Shown here piece by piece: positions 17,626 to 29,417 of a stretch of DNA of 64,000 nucleotides (the stretch's first letter is position 1; every line of letters begins with the position of its first letter). Below the pieces are notes generated by a model that saw only the letters and a program-made list of their open reading frames with translations, was not told the DNA's origin and did no database searches. Source of the stretch: Rhodopseudomonas palustris (GTDB lineage: Bacteria > Pseudomonadota > Alphaproteobacteria > Rhizobiales > Xanthobacteraceae); NCBI RefSeq assembly GCF_003031265.1, contig NZ_CP019966.1, positions 2,728,001-2,792,000 of the forward strand, given 5' to 3'. A program made the position numbers and the translations under genes.

Positions 17626-18102
17626 CTAGCCGCCACTGAGCGAGCGGCTGATCCGGGTGACGATCGGATCCCAGCGGCGCTTCTCGGCCGCGGGATAGTT
17701 GATCAGCACGCAGTGCATCACGCCCGCCGCTCGATTGCACCGATTGTACCAGATGCGATCGTTACGGATGCTGGAGACGACGAAGAACCGCGGGGTGACG
17801 CGGCGATAGATGACGCCCGACGGCGGCTTGCGCGCCGCCAGGAACGCGGCCGGAGATATGCCGCTTGGGTTGGCGACGGTCTGCACCGTGAGGTCGGCCC
17901 GCCCATCCGAGGTGACGAAGCGGCGGCCCGGACCAATCTGTGCGGCTCCGCCATCGTCGCTGAAGATCGCGGTCGGCACAGCGACCGAGGCGCCGCTGTC
18001 CCGGATCGTGTAGCGCTGCCAGCCGTCCGCTTGCTGCGCCTTTGCAAGGCTTGGCCCCAGCATCGCCGCGGCGGTGATCGCCAGGATCCAGGGTCTCATC
18101 AT
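17626..18102 (-). CDS. exported protein of unknown function
   Basis: About 158 residues with a signal peptide (MMRPWILAITAAAMLGPSLAKA) and a mature part with two cysteines (YNRCNRAAGVMHC). GGAG lies just before two adjacent ATG codons; the second (18099) has the better spacing. The frame is open far upstream but that part lacks protein character. Ends in ISRSLSGG, a pattern common in small rhizobial exported proteins. No family recognised. Confidence 0.68.
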   Translation of the reverse strand: MMRPWILAITAAAMLGPSLAKAQQADGWQRYTIRDSGASVAVPTAIFSDDGGAAQIGPGRRFVTSDGRADLTVQTVANPSGISPAAFLAARKPPSGVIYRRVTPRFFVVSSIRNDRIWYNRCNRAAGVMHCVLINYPAAEKRRWDPIVTRISRSLSGG

Positions 18103-18418
18103 GATCTCCGCTCCGAGTTGCCGAGCGATCAACGTGGCTCGGTCGGCAAGGTTGCGAGCGAACGCGTCGAGCCTCGCTGGTTTCGGCGGGGCGGGCAGGG
18201 CGCACGGCCGATCAGGTGCGGACGGTATAAGCAAGATCGGCTGGTAACGATGCCTGTGCAGTGTCGCATTTGATATGCGATATTCAATTTGCGAATCTTT
18301 ATTAAAAACGCAGTGCGCCATCAATTCGCTCGTGGCCTCGCTTAGCTCCGCCACCACCACCCGGCACAGCACTGCGCCTCACGCCGTCAATTCGGTCGTG
18401 ATGATCGAGGAAAGAGAC
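18103..18418. other. intergenic region upstream of aqpZ
   Basis: 316 bases between divergent genes. Around 18260-18310 the sequence becomes notably AT-rich (TATTCAATTT, TTTATTAAAAA) and probably holds the aqpZ promoter. I see no convincing operator. Confidence 0.4.
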
Positions 18419-19141
18419 ATGAATATTAATAAGTATCTTGCGGAGATGATCGGCACGTTCTGGCTCACCTTCGCCGGCTGCGGCAGTGCGGTGATCGCAG
18501 CGGGATTTCCCCAGGTCGGCATCGGCCTTGTCGGCGTGTCGCTGGCGTTCGGGCTCAGCGTCGTCACCATGGCCTACGCGATCGGGCACATCTCCGGCTG
18601 TCACCTCAATCCGGCAGTGACGCTGGGCCTCGCCGCGGGGGGACGTTTCCCGGTCAAGCAGATCGCCCCGTACATCATCGCCCAGGTGCTCGGCGCGATC
18701 GCCGCGGCGGCGCTGCTGTATCTGATCGCCAGCGGCGCGGCCGGCTTCGACCTCGCAAAGGGCTTTGCCTCAAACGGCTACGGTGCGCATTCGCCGGGCC
18801 AGTACAATCTGGTCGCCTGCTTCGTCATGGAAGTGGTGATGACCATGATGTTCCTGTTCGTGATCATGGGCTCGACCCACGGCAAGGCGCCGGCCGGCTT
18901 CGCGCCGCTGGCGATCGGCCTGGCGCTGGTGATGATCCATCTGGTCAGCATTCCGGTGACCAACACCTCGGTCAATCCGGCCCGCAGCACCGGTCCGGCG
19001 CTGTTCGTTGGCGGCTGGGCGATCGGCCAGCTCTGGCTGTTCTGGGTGGCGCCGTTGATCGGCGGTGTACTCGGCGGCGTGATCTATCGTGTGCTCAGCC
19101 CTGAGCCGACCGGCGTGGTCGAAGGCGTCAAGGCGCGATAG
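18419..19141 (+). CDS. aqpZ: aquaporin Z, water channel
   Basis: A 240-residue inner-membrane aquaporin with six TM segments and the two pore NPA motifs at 64-66 ([11 protein letters not shown]) and 186-188 ([10 protein letters not shown]). The selectivity-filter residues of water-specific AqpZ are present: F44, H174, T183 and R189. The frame is open 48 codons upstream; [16 protein letters not shown] with GAGGAAAGAG before it is the natural start. Convergent with parE, with a shared hairpin between them. Confidence 0.95.
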   Translation: MNINKYLAEMIGTFWLTFAGCGSAVIAAGFPQVGIGLVGVSLAFGLSVVTMAYAIGHISGCHLNPAVTLGLAAGGRFPVKQIAPYIIAQVLGAIAAAALLYLIASGAAGFDLAKGFASNGYGAHSPGQYNLVACFVMEVVMTMMFLFVIMGSTHGKAPAGFAPLAIGLALVMIHLVSIPVTNTSVNPARSTGPALFVGGWAIGQLWLFWVAPLIGGVLGGVIYRVLSPEPTGVVEGVKAR

Positions 19142-19150
19142 CCGCGAGGT

Positions 19151-19175
19151 CTGCGCCGCCGCTTTCGGCGGCGGC
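19151..19175. terminator. hairpin between convergent aqpZ and parE
   Basis: CGCCGCCG and CGGCGGCG arms with a 4-base loop lie in the 45-base gap between the two convergent stop codons, followed on the + strand by GTCTTCGTCTT. It could serve both genes. Confidence 0.5.
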
Positions 19176-19186
19176 GCGTCTTCGTC

Positions 19187-21238
<2,052 letters not shown>

Positions 21239-21694
21239 GAGTCCTGGAGTCTGTTCTGATGTCGTGCGAACGGCCGAAGCCGTACGAATCGCTGTGTTGC
21301 ACTATGCCATGGAAGGGCTACGGGTGTGACGCTGGGTCGAGACCCGGCCGGCGCAGGGCGCCGACAGGGGCTGCGGGCCGGGCGGATGCACGAGAATGTG
21401 CACCCCGCAAACCGGTGCCGACCGACTACCGGGAGGCCATATAGGCTCCTCGGGCAGGGTTGAATAGAGCCGATGCGCCTCGGGACCCTGCGTTGCAGCG
21501 ATACCTTAATACCGGCAAAGGCTTGTGCCGGATCAATCTTCCGGGCTGAGGCGCGAGGTCGCGCCGGCCGGCCGCATTGCGGCCATGCCGGTCTGGTCGG
21601 GAGGGCGTGTCGCATGTTGGACCCGCCATGGTCCGTGCTATTGCGACAGCCATATGAAAGGTCGCGTCGGGGGACGGCGGCCACCTGAAAGACA
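21239..21694. other. intergenic region upstream of parE and the DedA gene
   Basis: 456 bases between divergent genes. It holds small hairpins (GGGTC/GACCC at 21334-21345; CCGGCA/TGCCGG at about 21512-21531) but nothing I can name. The promoters of both genes should be here. No tRNA-like fold or convincing small gene. Confidence 0.4.
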
Positions 21695-22225
21695 ATGGAA
21701 GCCTATATCCACGACATCGCCGAGTTCGTGCGTCAGCATCAGGCGTGGGCCGCACCCGTCGTCCTGGCGCTGGCCTTCGGCGAGTCGCTCGCCTTCATTT
21801 CGCTGCTGATCCCGGCCTGGGGCGCCCTGGTTGCGATTGGGGCGCTGATTGGCGTCTCCGGCCTCAGCTTCTGGCCGGTGTGGATCGCCGGCGGCGTCGG
21901 CGCTGCGCTCGGCGACTGGGTCTCGTATTGGTTCGGCTACCGCTACAAGGACAACGTCGCCCAGATCTGGCCGCTGTCGAAATATCCGGGGCTGCTGCGG
22001 CGGGGCGAGGACTTCGTCCGCAAATGGGGCGTGCCGAGCATCTTCATCGGTCGGTTCTTCGGGCCGTTGCGCGCCTCGGTGCCGCTCGCGGCCGGCATCT
22101 TCGAGATGCCGTTCTGGCCGTTCCAGATCGCCAATGTGGTGTCGGCCTTGGTGTGGTCGGCGGTGCTGCTGCTGTTCGGCGACGGCCTGTCGATCGGGCT
22201 CGGCTGGATCCTGCGGTCGGTCTGA
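21695..22225 (+). CDS. DedA-family membrane protein
   Basis: A 176-residue inner-membrane protein of the DedA/VTT family, implicated elsewhere in flipping of lipid carriers and membrane homeostasis. Visible marks: the N-terminal GESLAFISLLIPAW segment (E with re-entrant loop), GDWVSYWFGYRYKD, and FIGRFFGPLRASVPLAAGIFEMPFWPFQIANVVSA with the conserved arginines R and the GxxxR-type loop. Four to five hydrophobic segments. Divergent from parE. Confidence 0.9.
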   Translation: MEAYIHDIAEFVRQHQAWAAPVVLALAFGESLAFISLLIPAWGALVAIGALIGVSGLSFWPVWIAGGVGAALGDWVSYWFGYRYKDNVAQIWPLSKYPGLLRRGEDFVRKWGVPSIFIGRFFGPLRASVPLAAGIFEMPFWPFQIANVVSALVWSAVLLLFGDGLSIGLGWILRSV

Positions 22226-22311
22226 CGGTCCCGATCAAATGCGCGTCATGACGTGATCGCGCCATGAGTTGCGGCTTAGACTGCGCCGCAAATCACCAGC
22301 GAGGACACGCC

Positions 22312-23301
22312 ATGGATCTGACCCGACGTCACGCCCTCACTGCGACTGCCGCGCTTGCGGCGGCACCGCTGCTGCGCAGCGCGCCCGCCCACGCCGCGGC
22401 GCCGGTCGCCGACAAGCAGGCGCCGAGCTACTATCGCTACCGGGTTGGCGATGCTCAGGTGAACGTGGTGTCCGACGGCATCAGCACCTTTCCGCTGGCA
22501 GATGGCTTCGTGCTCAACGCCATGAAGGACGATGTCGGCGAGGCGCTGGAAGCGGCGTTCCTGCCCAAGGACAAGGTCTCGATCCATTTCGCGCCGCTGG
22601 TGATCAACACCGGTGGCAAGCTGGTGGTGCTCGACACCGGCAACGGCCCCGGCGCGTTCGCGTCGAGCAAGGGCAATGTCGGCCAGTTCGCCAGCAACAT
22701 GGCGGCCGCAGGGTTCGATCCGAAGGCGGTCGATCTGGTGGTGATCTCGCATTTCCACGGCGATCATATCAACGGCCTGCTCGATGCGTCGGGGCAGCCG
22801 GCGTTTCCGAACGCCGAGGTGCTGGTGCCGGCCGCGGAGTGGAAATACTTCACGGACGACGGCGAGATGAGCCGGGCGCCGGCGGGCCGGATGCAGAGCG
22901 TGTTCCAAACCGCGCGAAAAGTGTTCGACACCGGGCTCAACAAGAAGGTCACACCGTACGAGTGGGGCAAGGACGTCGCGCCGGGCCTGCTGGCGGTCGA
23001 GACCCGCGGCCACACGCCCGGCCACACTTCGTTCGTGCTGTCGTCCGGCGCCGACAAGGTGTTCATCCAGTCCGACGTCACCAACGTGCCGGCGCTGTTC
23101 GTCACCCATCCGGGCTGGCACCTGATGTTCGATCAGGATCCGGCGATGGCCGAGACCACCCGCCGCAAGACCTACGACATGCTCGCCGCCGAGAAGATGC
23201 GGGTGCAGGGCTTCCATTTCCCGTTCCCGGCGATGGGCCATGTCGAAAAGACCGCCGACGGCTACCGCCTGGTGCCGTCGCCGTGGAATCCGGTGATCTG
23301 A
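22312..23301 (+). CDS. metallo-beta-lactamase-fold hydrolase with Tat leader
   Basis: A 329-residue MBL-fold hydrolase. The metal-binding motif is HFHGDHING (HxHxDH type), with a later histidine in GHTPGHTSF and the aspartate in FIQSDVTNVP. The first 28 residues are a twin-arginine signal (MDLTRRHALTATAALAAAPLL, ending AHA-AA), so the enzyme acts in the periplasm. GAGGA precedes the ATG; an in-frame ATG 16 codons upstream lacks a leader and is less likely. Quorum-lactonase-like or other substrates are possible; not assigned. Confidence 0.9.
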   Translation: MDLTRRHALTATAALAAAPLLRSAPAHAAAPVADKQAPSYYRYRVGDAQVNVVSDGISTFPLADGFVLNAMKDDVGEALEAAFLPKDKVSIHFAPLVINTGGKLVVLDTGNGPGAFASSKGNVGQFASNMAAAGFDPKAVDLVVISHFHGDHINGLLDASGQPAFPNAEVLVPAAEWKYFTDDGEMSRAPAGRMQSVFQTARKVFDTGLNKKVTPYEWGKDVAPGLLAVETRGHTPGHTSFVLSSGADKVFIQSDVTNVPALFVTHPGWHLMFDQDPAMAETTRRKTYDMLAAEKMRVQGFHFPFPAMGHVEKTADGYRLVPSPWNPVI

Positions 23302-23350
23302 GATCGTTCCCGAGACTTGAGAATCTCGTCGTTGCTTCGTCGCGGAGCCT

Positions 23351-23384
23351 GTGCCCGGACGGCGCGGAGCGCCGATCCGGGTGC
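23351..23384. repeat. palindromic repeat (REP-like) at convergent gene ends
   Basis: GTGCCCGGA and TCCGGGTGC arms enclose an inner GGCGC/GCGCC hairpin. It sits in the gap between two convergent genes. The form matches the GC-rich palindromic repeats common between genes in this bacterial group, and it may also act as a terminator. Confidence 0.55.
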
Positions 23385-23403
23385 TGCTCGCAAGGCCGAG
23401 GGC

Positions 23404-23949
23404 TCAGGCTGCGAGCCGCGGGGCGAGGTGGCGGATCAGTGCCACGCCCTCCGGCGGCGGCTTCTGCTCGACCCGGCGATACACCCGGCCATCGCGGGTG
23501 CGCGTCATCAGGCCGTAGTCGCACATCATGCGGCGCAGCAGCGCGTGATCGCCGAAGCCGTGATGGGCGAGCAACAGCTCGTTGAGCTGTTTCTCGCTGA
23601 GCTCGCGTCCCGCCGGCACGCGCGACCACATCACCCATAGGCAGAGCAGGCGATGGCTGGCCTTCTTCGGCCAGCGGGCGAGACCGCCGCTGGCATCGAA
23701 GTAACGCGTCGCCTGCGCGACCTTCTGCAGATCGGCCACCGGCTCCGGCTCGGGCTGGCGCTGCAGCTGCTCCTCGGCGTCGAACTGGGCGCGGAAATGC
23801 TGGAAGTTGCGATAGCCGGCCGAGCGCGCCAGCAGGTTCAGCATCTCGACATGGCCGAGCTTGTGGCCCTGGGCGTCGAGCTCGCGGTTGAGCGCGCGCG
23901 CCAGCGCGGACACATCCTGGGTGGCGAAGGGGAAAGCAGTTCTGGTCAT
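23404..23949 (-). CDS. DUF2087-domain protein
   Basis: A 181-residue protein. The C-terminal 80 residues match DUF2087: FDASGGLARWPKKASHRLLCLWVMW, ELSEKQLNELL, FGDHALLRRMMCDYGLMTRTRDGRVYRR, a winged-helix-like pattern found in small regulators. The first 60 residues resemble the glyoxalase-associated helical start KLGHVEMLNLLARSAGYRNFQHFRA (a ProQ/FinO-unrelated helical motif of unknown role). It is probably a regulator; target unknown. Confidence 0.8.
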   Translation of the reverse strand: MTRTAFPFATQDVSALARALNRELDAQGHKLGHVEMLNLLARSAGYRNFQHFRAQFDAEEQLQRQPEPEPVADLQKVAQATRYFDASGGLARWPKKASHRLLCLWVMWSRVPAGRELSEKQLNELLLAHHGFGDHALLRRMMCDYGLMTRTRDGRVYRRVEQKPPPEGVALIRHLAPRLAA

Positions 23950-24399
23950 GACCTCATCCTCGATCGTGCCGAACGATGAATGTCGTTGGTCGCTGACTTA
24001 CGACGGCGGCACGGGATAAGTGTCTGCCGATCAAGGAAACAGGCAGGTTTAGCTTCCCCGAGGGGACAGCGACGCCTTGGTGAACTGCCGACCAGTGCGC
24101 GGGGAAATACAGCCCCATCGCACGATTGGCAAGCTATGCGTGCGGCAGCGCCGTCATGAGCGAGATTGAGATCTGCGCCGTGATGGGTTGACCTGATACG
24201 TAACCGCTCCTATCAACGCGTCATGCTCAACGCGCTCACCACCGCCAAAGCCCGCCGCCGCATTCCCGCGGCATGGGTTGACGCGCGCGTCTGACAGCGT
24301 CCTCCCTGCCGCCGGTTACGGTCCGCGGCAGGTGAGCTTCAAATCCCCCTTACGCGCAATCGATCCGGCGGCTCCCGTTCAAACCAGGAGCTTATCGCC
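23950..24399. other. intergenic region, DUF2087 gene / PaiB-like gene
   Basis: 450 bases between divergent genes. A 23-codon ATG frame at 24222-24293 lacks a ribosome-binding site and is not called. GGAAACAGGCAGGTTTAGC and CTTCCCCGAGGGGAC (24039-24068) could form a small hairpin. I see no recognised riboswitch or repeat. Confidence 0.35.
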
Positions 24400-25065
24400 A
24401 TGTATGCGCCACCCCAGTTCAAGCCCGACCGGTCCGCCTGCCTTGCGTTCGCGGCGGCGCGCGGTTTCGGCCTCGCTTGCGCCCATGACGCCGCCGGGCC
24501 GATCGCTTCGCCGCTGCCGTTCGCGATCCAATATGCCAGCGACGGCACCCCGCTGTTGTCGTTCCACATCGCGCGCAACAATCCGCTGGCGCGCTGCGCC
24601 GACGCCCGCGCGCCGTGGCTGATGGCGGTGACCGCCGGTCATGCCTATGTGTCGGCCGACTGGTACGCATCGCCGGACCAGGTGCCGACCTGGCTATATC
24701 GCAGCGTGCAGCTGACCGGGCCCGCGGCGGTGATGTCGGCCAGCGAATTGGAGGCGCAGCTCGGCGACGTCAGCGCCTTGTTCGAGACCGCGCTGGCGCC
24801 AAAGCGGCCGTGGACCATGGCCAAGATGGCGGCCGGCCGGCGCAATGCGATGAAGCAGGCGATCGTCGGGGTGCTGATGCGGGTGGATGCGGTGGCGGGC
24901 AGTTTCAAGCTCAACCAGCACAAGTCCGACGCCGATCACGTCGCGGTCGCCGCCGCGCTGGCGCGCCAGCCCGACGCCGGCTCGCAGGAAATCGCGGCCG
25001 AGATGGTCGCGCTGCGGCCGCATCTGGATTACACCGTGCCGGCACTCGCCGGCGAACCCGCTTGA
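24400..25065 (+). CDS. FMN-binding PaiB-like protein
   Basis: A 221-residue protein of the PaiB family, split-barrel flavin-binding proteins first described as negative regulators of sporulation and protease genes in Bacillus. Family marks: [11 protein letters not shown] start, [23 protein letters not shown] in the middle and the closing [10 protein letters not shown]. Whether it regulates transcription or acts as a flavoenzyme is not clear. It lies 14 bases before argC and is likely cotranscribed with it. Confidence 0.87.
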   Translation: MYAPPQFKPDRSACLAFAAARGFGLACAHDAAGPIASPLPFAIQYASDGTPLLSFHIARNNPLARCADARAPWLMAVTAGHAYVSADWYASPDQVPTWLYRSVQLTGPAAVMSASELEAQLGDVSALFETALAPKRPWTMAKMAAGRRNAMKQAIVGVLMRVDAVAGSFKLNQHKSDADHVAVAAALARQPDAGSQEIAAEMVALRPHLDYTVPALAGEPA

Positions 25066-25079
25066 TCAAGGAGCTTCAC

Positions 25080-26075
25080 ATGACCCTGACCGACAGCACC
25101 CTCTCAGGCCAGGCGAAGGCTAGAAGCGGCAAGCCGGTGGTGTTCATCGACGGCGCCGCCGGCACCACGGGCCTCGGCATCCGCGAGCGGCTGGCCCGCC
25201 ACGGCCAGGTCACCGTGAAGGACATCCCCGACGACAAGCGCAAGGATCCCGGCGCCAAGCGGGCGCTGATGGCCGAAGTCGATCTCGTCATCCTGTGCCT
25301 GCCGGACGATGCCGCCAAGGAGACGGTGGCGCTGATCGACGAGCTCGGCGCAGCAGGCCCAAAGGTGCTCGACGCCTCGACCGCGTTCCGGGTCGCGCCG
25401 GACTGGGTCTATGGCTTCGCCGAGCTGGCGCCGGACCAGGCCGACAAGATCCGCGCCGCCAAGAAGGTGGCCAATCCCGGCTGCTACCCGACCGGCGGCA
25501 TCGCGCTGCTGCGGCCGCTGGTCGACGCCGGTCTGCTGCCGGACGACTATCCGGTGACGATCAACGCCGTCAGCGGTTATTCCGGTGGCGGCAAGTCGAT
25601 GATCGCGGCCTACGAGGCCGGTACCGCGCCGGCGTTCGAGCTGTATGGCCTCGGCTTCGCGCACAAGCATCTGCCGGAAACCCAGAAGTACTCGGCTCTG
25701 TCGCGGCGGCCGATCTTCATTCCTTCGGTCGGTAACTTCCGTCAGGGCATGCTGGTATCGGTGCCGCTGCATCTCGATACGCTGCCGGGCAAGCCCGCGG
25801 TCGCCGACCTGCACGCCGCGCTGGCGCAGCGTTATGCCGGCAGCACCTATGTGTCGGTGCCGCCGCTCGATGCTGCGCCGTACGCGGGCGGCCGGATCGA
25901 GCCGGAAGCGCTGAACGACACCAATCAGCTCGAACTTTACGTGTTCGGCAGCGACACGCACCGCCAGGCGGTGCTGGTGGCGCGGCTCGACAATCTTGGC
26001 AAGGGCGCCTCCGGTGCCGCCGTGCAGAACATGCGGCTGATGCTCGGCTTGCCTGATACTGGCGGGGTCGATTAG
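25080..26075 (+). CDS. argC: N-acetyl-gamma-glutamyl-phosphate reductase, type 2
   Basis: ArgC reduces N-acetylglutamyl phosphate to the semialdehyde in arginine synthesis. The 331-residue size with [18 protein letters not shown] at the N terminus fits the shorter type 2 enzymes. Catalytic C135 lies in [10 protein letters not shown]; the nucleotide fold starts at residue 20. GGAG lies 6 bases before the ATG. A strong hairpin terminator follows. Confidence 0.94.
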   Translation: MTLTDSTLSGQAKARSGKPVVFIDGAAGTTGLGIRERLARHGQVTVKDIPDDKRKDPGAKRALMAEVDLVILCLPDDAAKETVALIDELGAAGPKVLDASTAFRVAPDWVYGFAELAPDQADKIRAAKKVANPGCYPTGGIALLRPLVDAGLLPDDYPVTINAVSGYSGGGKSMIAAYEAGTAPAFELYGLGFAHKHLPETQKYSALSRRPIFIPSVGNFRQGMLVSVPLHLDTLPGKPAVADLHAALAQRYAGSTYVSVPPLDAAPYAGGRIEPEALNDTNQLELYVFGSDTHRQAVLVARLDNLGKGASGAAVQNMRLMLGLPDTGGVD

Positions 26076-26095
26076 CCGCCTCGCTTTGCTGTGGA

Positions 26096-26133
26096 GTGGC
26101 TCCCGTCCTTTGGGCGGGAGCCACGTCATTTTT
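26096..26133 (+). terminator. intrinsic terminator after argC
   Basis: A perfect 10-bp stem (26096-26105 with 26115-26124), further closed by CC/GG in the loop, then GTCATTTTT. It starts 20 bases past the argC stop. Confidence 0.8.
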
Positions 26134-26143
26134 GGAACCTGAC

Positions 26144-26743
26144 ATGACTCAAGCTTTCGACGACGACACGCTGCGGTTCTACCGCGGCAATGCCACCGCT
26201 TACGCCGAGCGTCAGCCGCGGAGCGCGACGCTGACCAAATTCCTGGGCGAACTGCCGGCGGGCGCCAAGATCCTCGAGCTCGGCTGCGGGGCCGGCTACC
26301 AGGCCGAAGCGATGCTCGCGGCCGGCTTCGATGTCGACGCGACCGACGGCTCCCCGGAACTCGCGGCGGAAGCGTCGCGCCGGCTCGGGCGACCGGTCCG
26401 CACCATGTTGTTCCATCAGCTCGACGCGATCGACGCTTACGACGCGGTTTGGGCTCACGCCTGCCTGCTGCACGTGCCGCGCGATGAGCTGGCCGATGTG
26501 CTGAAACTGATCTGGCGGGCGCTGAAGCCCGGCGGCCTGTTCTATGCCAGCTACAAGTCCGGCGACAGCGAGGGGCGGGACAAGCTCGCGCGATACTACA
26601 ATTACCCGTCCGAGGAGTGGCTTCGTGGGCGTTATGCGGAAGCTGGCACTTGGGCATCGGTCGCGGTCGAGGCCAGCGAAGGCAAGGGGTTCGACCAGGA
26701 ACTTGCTCAGTTCCTTCATGTAACGGTGCGGAAGCCGGAGTGA
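26144..26743 (+). CDS. class I SAM-dependent methyltransferase
   Basis: A 199-residue soluble methyltransferase with motif I ILELGCGAGYQAEAML, the acidic end of strand 2 in VDATDGSPELA, and VWAHACLLHVPRDEL (motif IV region), RALKPGGLFYASYKSG (post II). The substrate cannot be assigned. The frame opens 16 codons earlier inside the argC terminator; MTQAFDDDTLRFY is the proper start. Confidence 0.88.
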   Translation: MTQAFDDDTLRFYRGNATAYAERQPRSATLTKFLGELPAGAKILELGCGAGYQAEAMLAAGFDVDATDGSPELAAEASRRLGRPVRTMLFHQLDAIDAYDAVWAHACLLHVPRDELADVLKLIWRALKPGGLFYASYKSGDSEGRDKLARYYNYPSEEWLRGRYAEAGTWASVAVEASEGKGFDQELAQFLHVTVRKPE

Positions 26744-26997
26744 CTGCTTACCGTCACTGAGTTCCCTGGCGACTGTGCAAAGTGAGACACAGTGTTGCTG
26801 TTGCGTCTCACCAAGTCGGCCGCTGTTCAGTTAGCGCACGGTTAGTACCACGGCTGCAGCATATGCGATTAGCTTGCAGTGATAATTGAGTGAGTTGTGC
26901 CGGGCGTCCTTGCCAGCGCCCGGCGACCTGAGCCAAGCTCTAAGCGGGAGGCCGAAGGCGGGATCGCTTTCGGTTGCGAGAGCAGGTGAGGGCGGCA

Positions 26998-28794
26998 ATG
27001 GCGAGTGTGCAACCGGCGGCGCGGCCGTCGAAGCGGTTCCAGATCGCACTGATCAAACCGTCGCATTACGATGACGACGGCTACGTCATTCAGTGGTTCA
27101 GGTCATTCATTCCCTCCAACTCACTGGCGGTGGTTTACAGCCTGGTGGAGGACGCCCGGCAGCGCCGCGCGTTGGGCGACGTCGAGATCGACATTACCGC
27201 TGCTGACGAGATCAACACTCGAACGCGCATTCCGCAGATCATCGAGCGGTTCCGGGCCCAAGACTTCTTCGGGCTGGTGTTCATCGTCGGGGTGCAGTCC
27301 AATCAGTTCCCGCGCGCGATGGATATCGCTCGGCCGCTGCGGGCCGCCGGCGTTCCGGTGGCGATCGGCGGCTTCCACGTCTCCGGCTGCATCGCGATGC
27401 TCCCCGGGATCCAGCCCGATCTGCAGCAGGCGCTCGACCTCGGTGTCACCCTGTATGCCGGCGAGCTCGAAGGCCGCTGCGACGAGCTGCTGCGTGACGC
27501 CGCCAGCGGCGCGCTGAAGCCTCTGTACAACTACCTGAACGACCTGCCGTGCCTCGAGGGCGTGCCGACGCCGGTGCTGCCGCGCAAATTCCTCAAGGGG
27601 ACGTTCAGCCTGCAAACCTCGTTCGATGCCGGCCGCGGCTGTCCGTATCAGTGCTCGTTCTGCACCATCATCAACGTCCAGGGCCGCAAGTCGCGCGGTC
27701 GCAGCGCCGACGATATCGAGCGCTTGGTGCGCGCCAACATGGCGCAGGGCGTCAACTGGTTCTTCATGACCGACGACAACTTCGCCCGCAACAAGGACTG
27801 GGAGGTGATCCTCGATCGGCTCGCCGCGCTGCGCCGCGAATTTGCTGCGACCGGGCAGAAGGACATCAAGCTGGTCATCCAGGTCGACACGCTGTGCCAC
27901 AAGATCGATGGCTTCATCGAGAAGGCGCGGGCTGCGGGCGTGGTCCGTACATTCCTCGGATTGGAGAGTATCAACCCGCAAAATCTCGCTTCGGCGAAGA
28001 AGCGTCAGAACAAGATCACCGAATATCGGCAGATGCTGCTGGCCTGGAAGAGGGCCGGGGTGATCACTTATGCGGGCTATATCCTCGGCTTCCCGCACGA
28101 CACGCCGGAGAGCATCGCCGAAGATATTGCGATCATCCAGAAGGAGCTGCCGCTCGACATCCTCGAGTTCTTCTGCCTGACGCCGTTGCCGGGCTCCGAA
28201 GATCACCAGCGCCTGTTGAATCAGGGCGTGGCGATGGACAGCGATCTCAACCGGTTCGACATCGAACACGTGGTCACGCCGCATCCGAAGATGAGCCGGG
28301 AGGAGTGGCAGGGCGCGTATCTCAAGGCTTGGGAGCTGTACTATTCGGCCGAGCACATCGAACGGATGATGCGCCGCGCCGCCGCGACCGGTGTCGGTGT
28401 GTCACGGCTGGCGTCGATGATCTTCCTGTTCTCGTCGATGGTCCGGATCGAGAAGGTGCACCCGCTGCAGGGCGGCATCATCCGGCTGAAATATCGGCTG
28501 GACCGCCGCCCGTCGCTGCCGGTCGAGCCGGCGCTGGTGTTCTATCCGAAGCTGATTGCCGAGGGGGCCCGCAAGCTGGTGCAGAACGTCCGGCACTGGT
28601 TCTGGATCGACGGCCTGCGCCGCAAGATCCGCAGCGACCCCAACCGGCTGACCTACACCGACACCGCGATCACCCCGGTCGGCGACCACGAGGTCGAGGA
28701 GCTGGAGCTGTTCACCCACACCCAGGCCGCCCAGGACGCCGTGGAGCACATCCGCAAGATCAACCAGCTCACCCACGCCAAATCGGTGGCGTAG
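26998..28794 (+). CDS. B12-binding-domain radical SAM protein
   Basis: A 598-residue protein. The N-terminal 170 residues form a cobalamin-binding-like Rossmann domain (FQIALIKPSHYDDDGYV ... AIGGFHVSGCIAMLPG), and the radical SAM core follows with the 4Fe-4S cysteines C215, C219 and C222 in GRGCPYQCSFCTII. The YILGFPHDTPESIAEDI segment is typical of the class B methylase/HpnJ-like group. The last 130 residues are basic and amphipathic, perhaps membrane-associated. Substrate unknown; a hopanoid or lipid substrate is possible by family resemblance only. Start at ATG 26998 after GAGGGCGG. Confidence 0.88.
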   Translation: MASVQPAARPSKRFQIALIKPSHYDDDGYVIQWFRSFIPSNSLAVVYSLVEDARQRRALGDVEIDITAADEINTRTRIPQIIERFRAQDFFGLVFIVGVQSNQFPRAMDIARPLRAAGVPVAIGGFHVSGCIAMLPGIQPDLQQALDLGVTLYAGELEGRCDELLRDAASGALKPLYNYLNDLPCLEGVPTPVLPRKFLKGTFSLQTSFDAGRGCPYQCSFCTIINVQGRKSRGRSADDIERLVRANMAQGVNWFFMTDDNFARNKDWEVILDRLAALRREFAATGQKDIKLVIQVDTLCHKIDGFIEKARAAGVVRTFLGLESINPQNLASAKKRQNKITEYRQMLLAWKRAGVITYAGYILGFPHDTPESIAEDIAIIQKELPLDILEFFCLTPLPGSEDHQRLLNQGVAMDSDLNRFDIEHVVTPHPKMSREEWQGAYLKAWELYYSAEHIERMMRRAAATGVGVSRLASMIFLFSSMVRIEKVHPLQGGIIRLKYRLDRRPSLPVEPALVFYPKLIAEGARKLVQNVRHWFWIDGLRRKIRSDPNRLTYTDTAITPVGDHEVEELELFTHTQAAQDAVEHIRKINQLTHAKSVA

Positions 28795-28831
28795 GCGGCT
28801 GCACTTGGCTTGGGACGTCGGGCTGTCCGCC

Positions 28832-28954
28832 GTCATTCCGGGGCGCCGCGTAGCGGCGAACCCGGAATCTGAAACGGCACGGCTTAGTGGCGGCGCTCCC
28901 CAGAACGACTTCGAGATTCCGGGTTCGCGAGCTTCGCTCGCGCCCCGGAATGAC
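28832..28954. repeat. long palindromic intergenic repeat
   Basis: About 123 bases with outer arms GTCATTCCGGGGCG and CGCCCCGGAATGAC and inner arms AACCCGGAATCT and AGATTCCGGGTT, each with small GC hairpins beside them. It lies between two rightward genes and could fold into a long cruciform or RNA hairpin. Related palindromes of this type recur in this bacterial group. No gene is affected. Confidence 0.8.
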
Positions 28955-29038
28955 TCCGAGCACCGTTCGGATCTGTTCTCAAGTTCCCGCCGTCATGCTT
29001 AAATTGCTCCGTTGCATTGAAACGGTTTCGGAGGCGGC

Positions 29039-29401
29039 ATGACGACAGCTCCTGTGCTGGTGATCCTCGGCGCGGCGACGGCGTTGGGGCTTTATCTCGG
29101 ACTGTTGTATCTGCGCGGCGACCGCAAGCAGGGGCTGGTCGCGCTGCACATGCTGCTCGGCTTTGGCGGGCTCGAGACTCTCGTGATGCTGCTGCACGGC
29201 ACGCCGGATGGAGCTGCGACGACGGATAGCGTCTCCTTCGGCAAGATCGCGGCTGGTCTGTTCGCGGTTTCGGCCTTCTCCGGCTTCATCGCCGCGCTGG
29301 CGCGGCGCTCGCCGGTCGGCGCTAACGTCCTGCTCGGCACGCACGTCACCGTCGGTCTCGCCGGTTTCGCGCTGCTGCTGGCCTGGGTGTCGGGGACATA
29401 G
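29039..29401 (+). CDS. small integral membrane protein, four TM segments
   Basis: A 120-residue protein with four hydrophobic segments (5-24, 34-52, 68-87, 98-117). GGAGGCGGC precedes the ATG. No catalytic motif and no recognised family. It ends 16 bases from the convergent GntR gene. Confidence 0.72.
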   Translation: MTTAPVLVILGAATALGLYLGLLYLRGDRKQGLVALHMLLGFGGLETLVMLLHGTPDGAATTDSVSFGKIAAGLFAVSAFSGFIAALARRSPVGANVLLGTHVTVGLAGFALLLAWVSGT

Positions 29402-29417
29402 CGTCGGTCTCTCGGCC

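Noticed and set aside
18265..18285. FNR/FixK-type box upstream of aqpZ
   Set aside because: TTGAT and ATTCAA occur but the spacing and symmetry do not fit the TTGATNNNNATCAA consensus.
24222..24293. 23-codon ATG frame in the gap before the PaiB-like gene
   Set aside because: No ribosome-binding site and no recognisable protein character.
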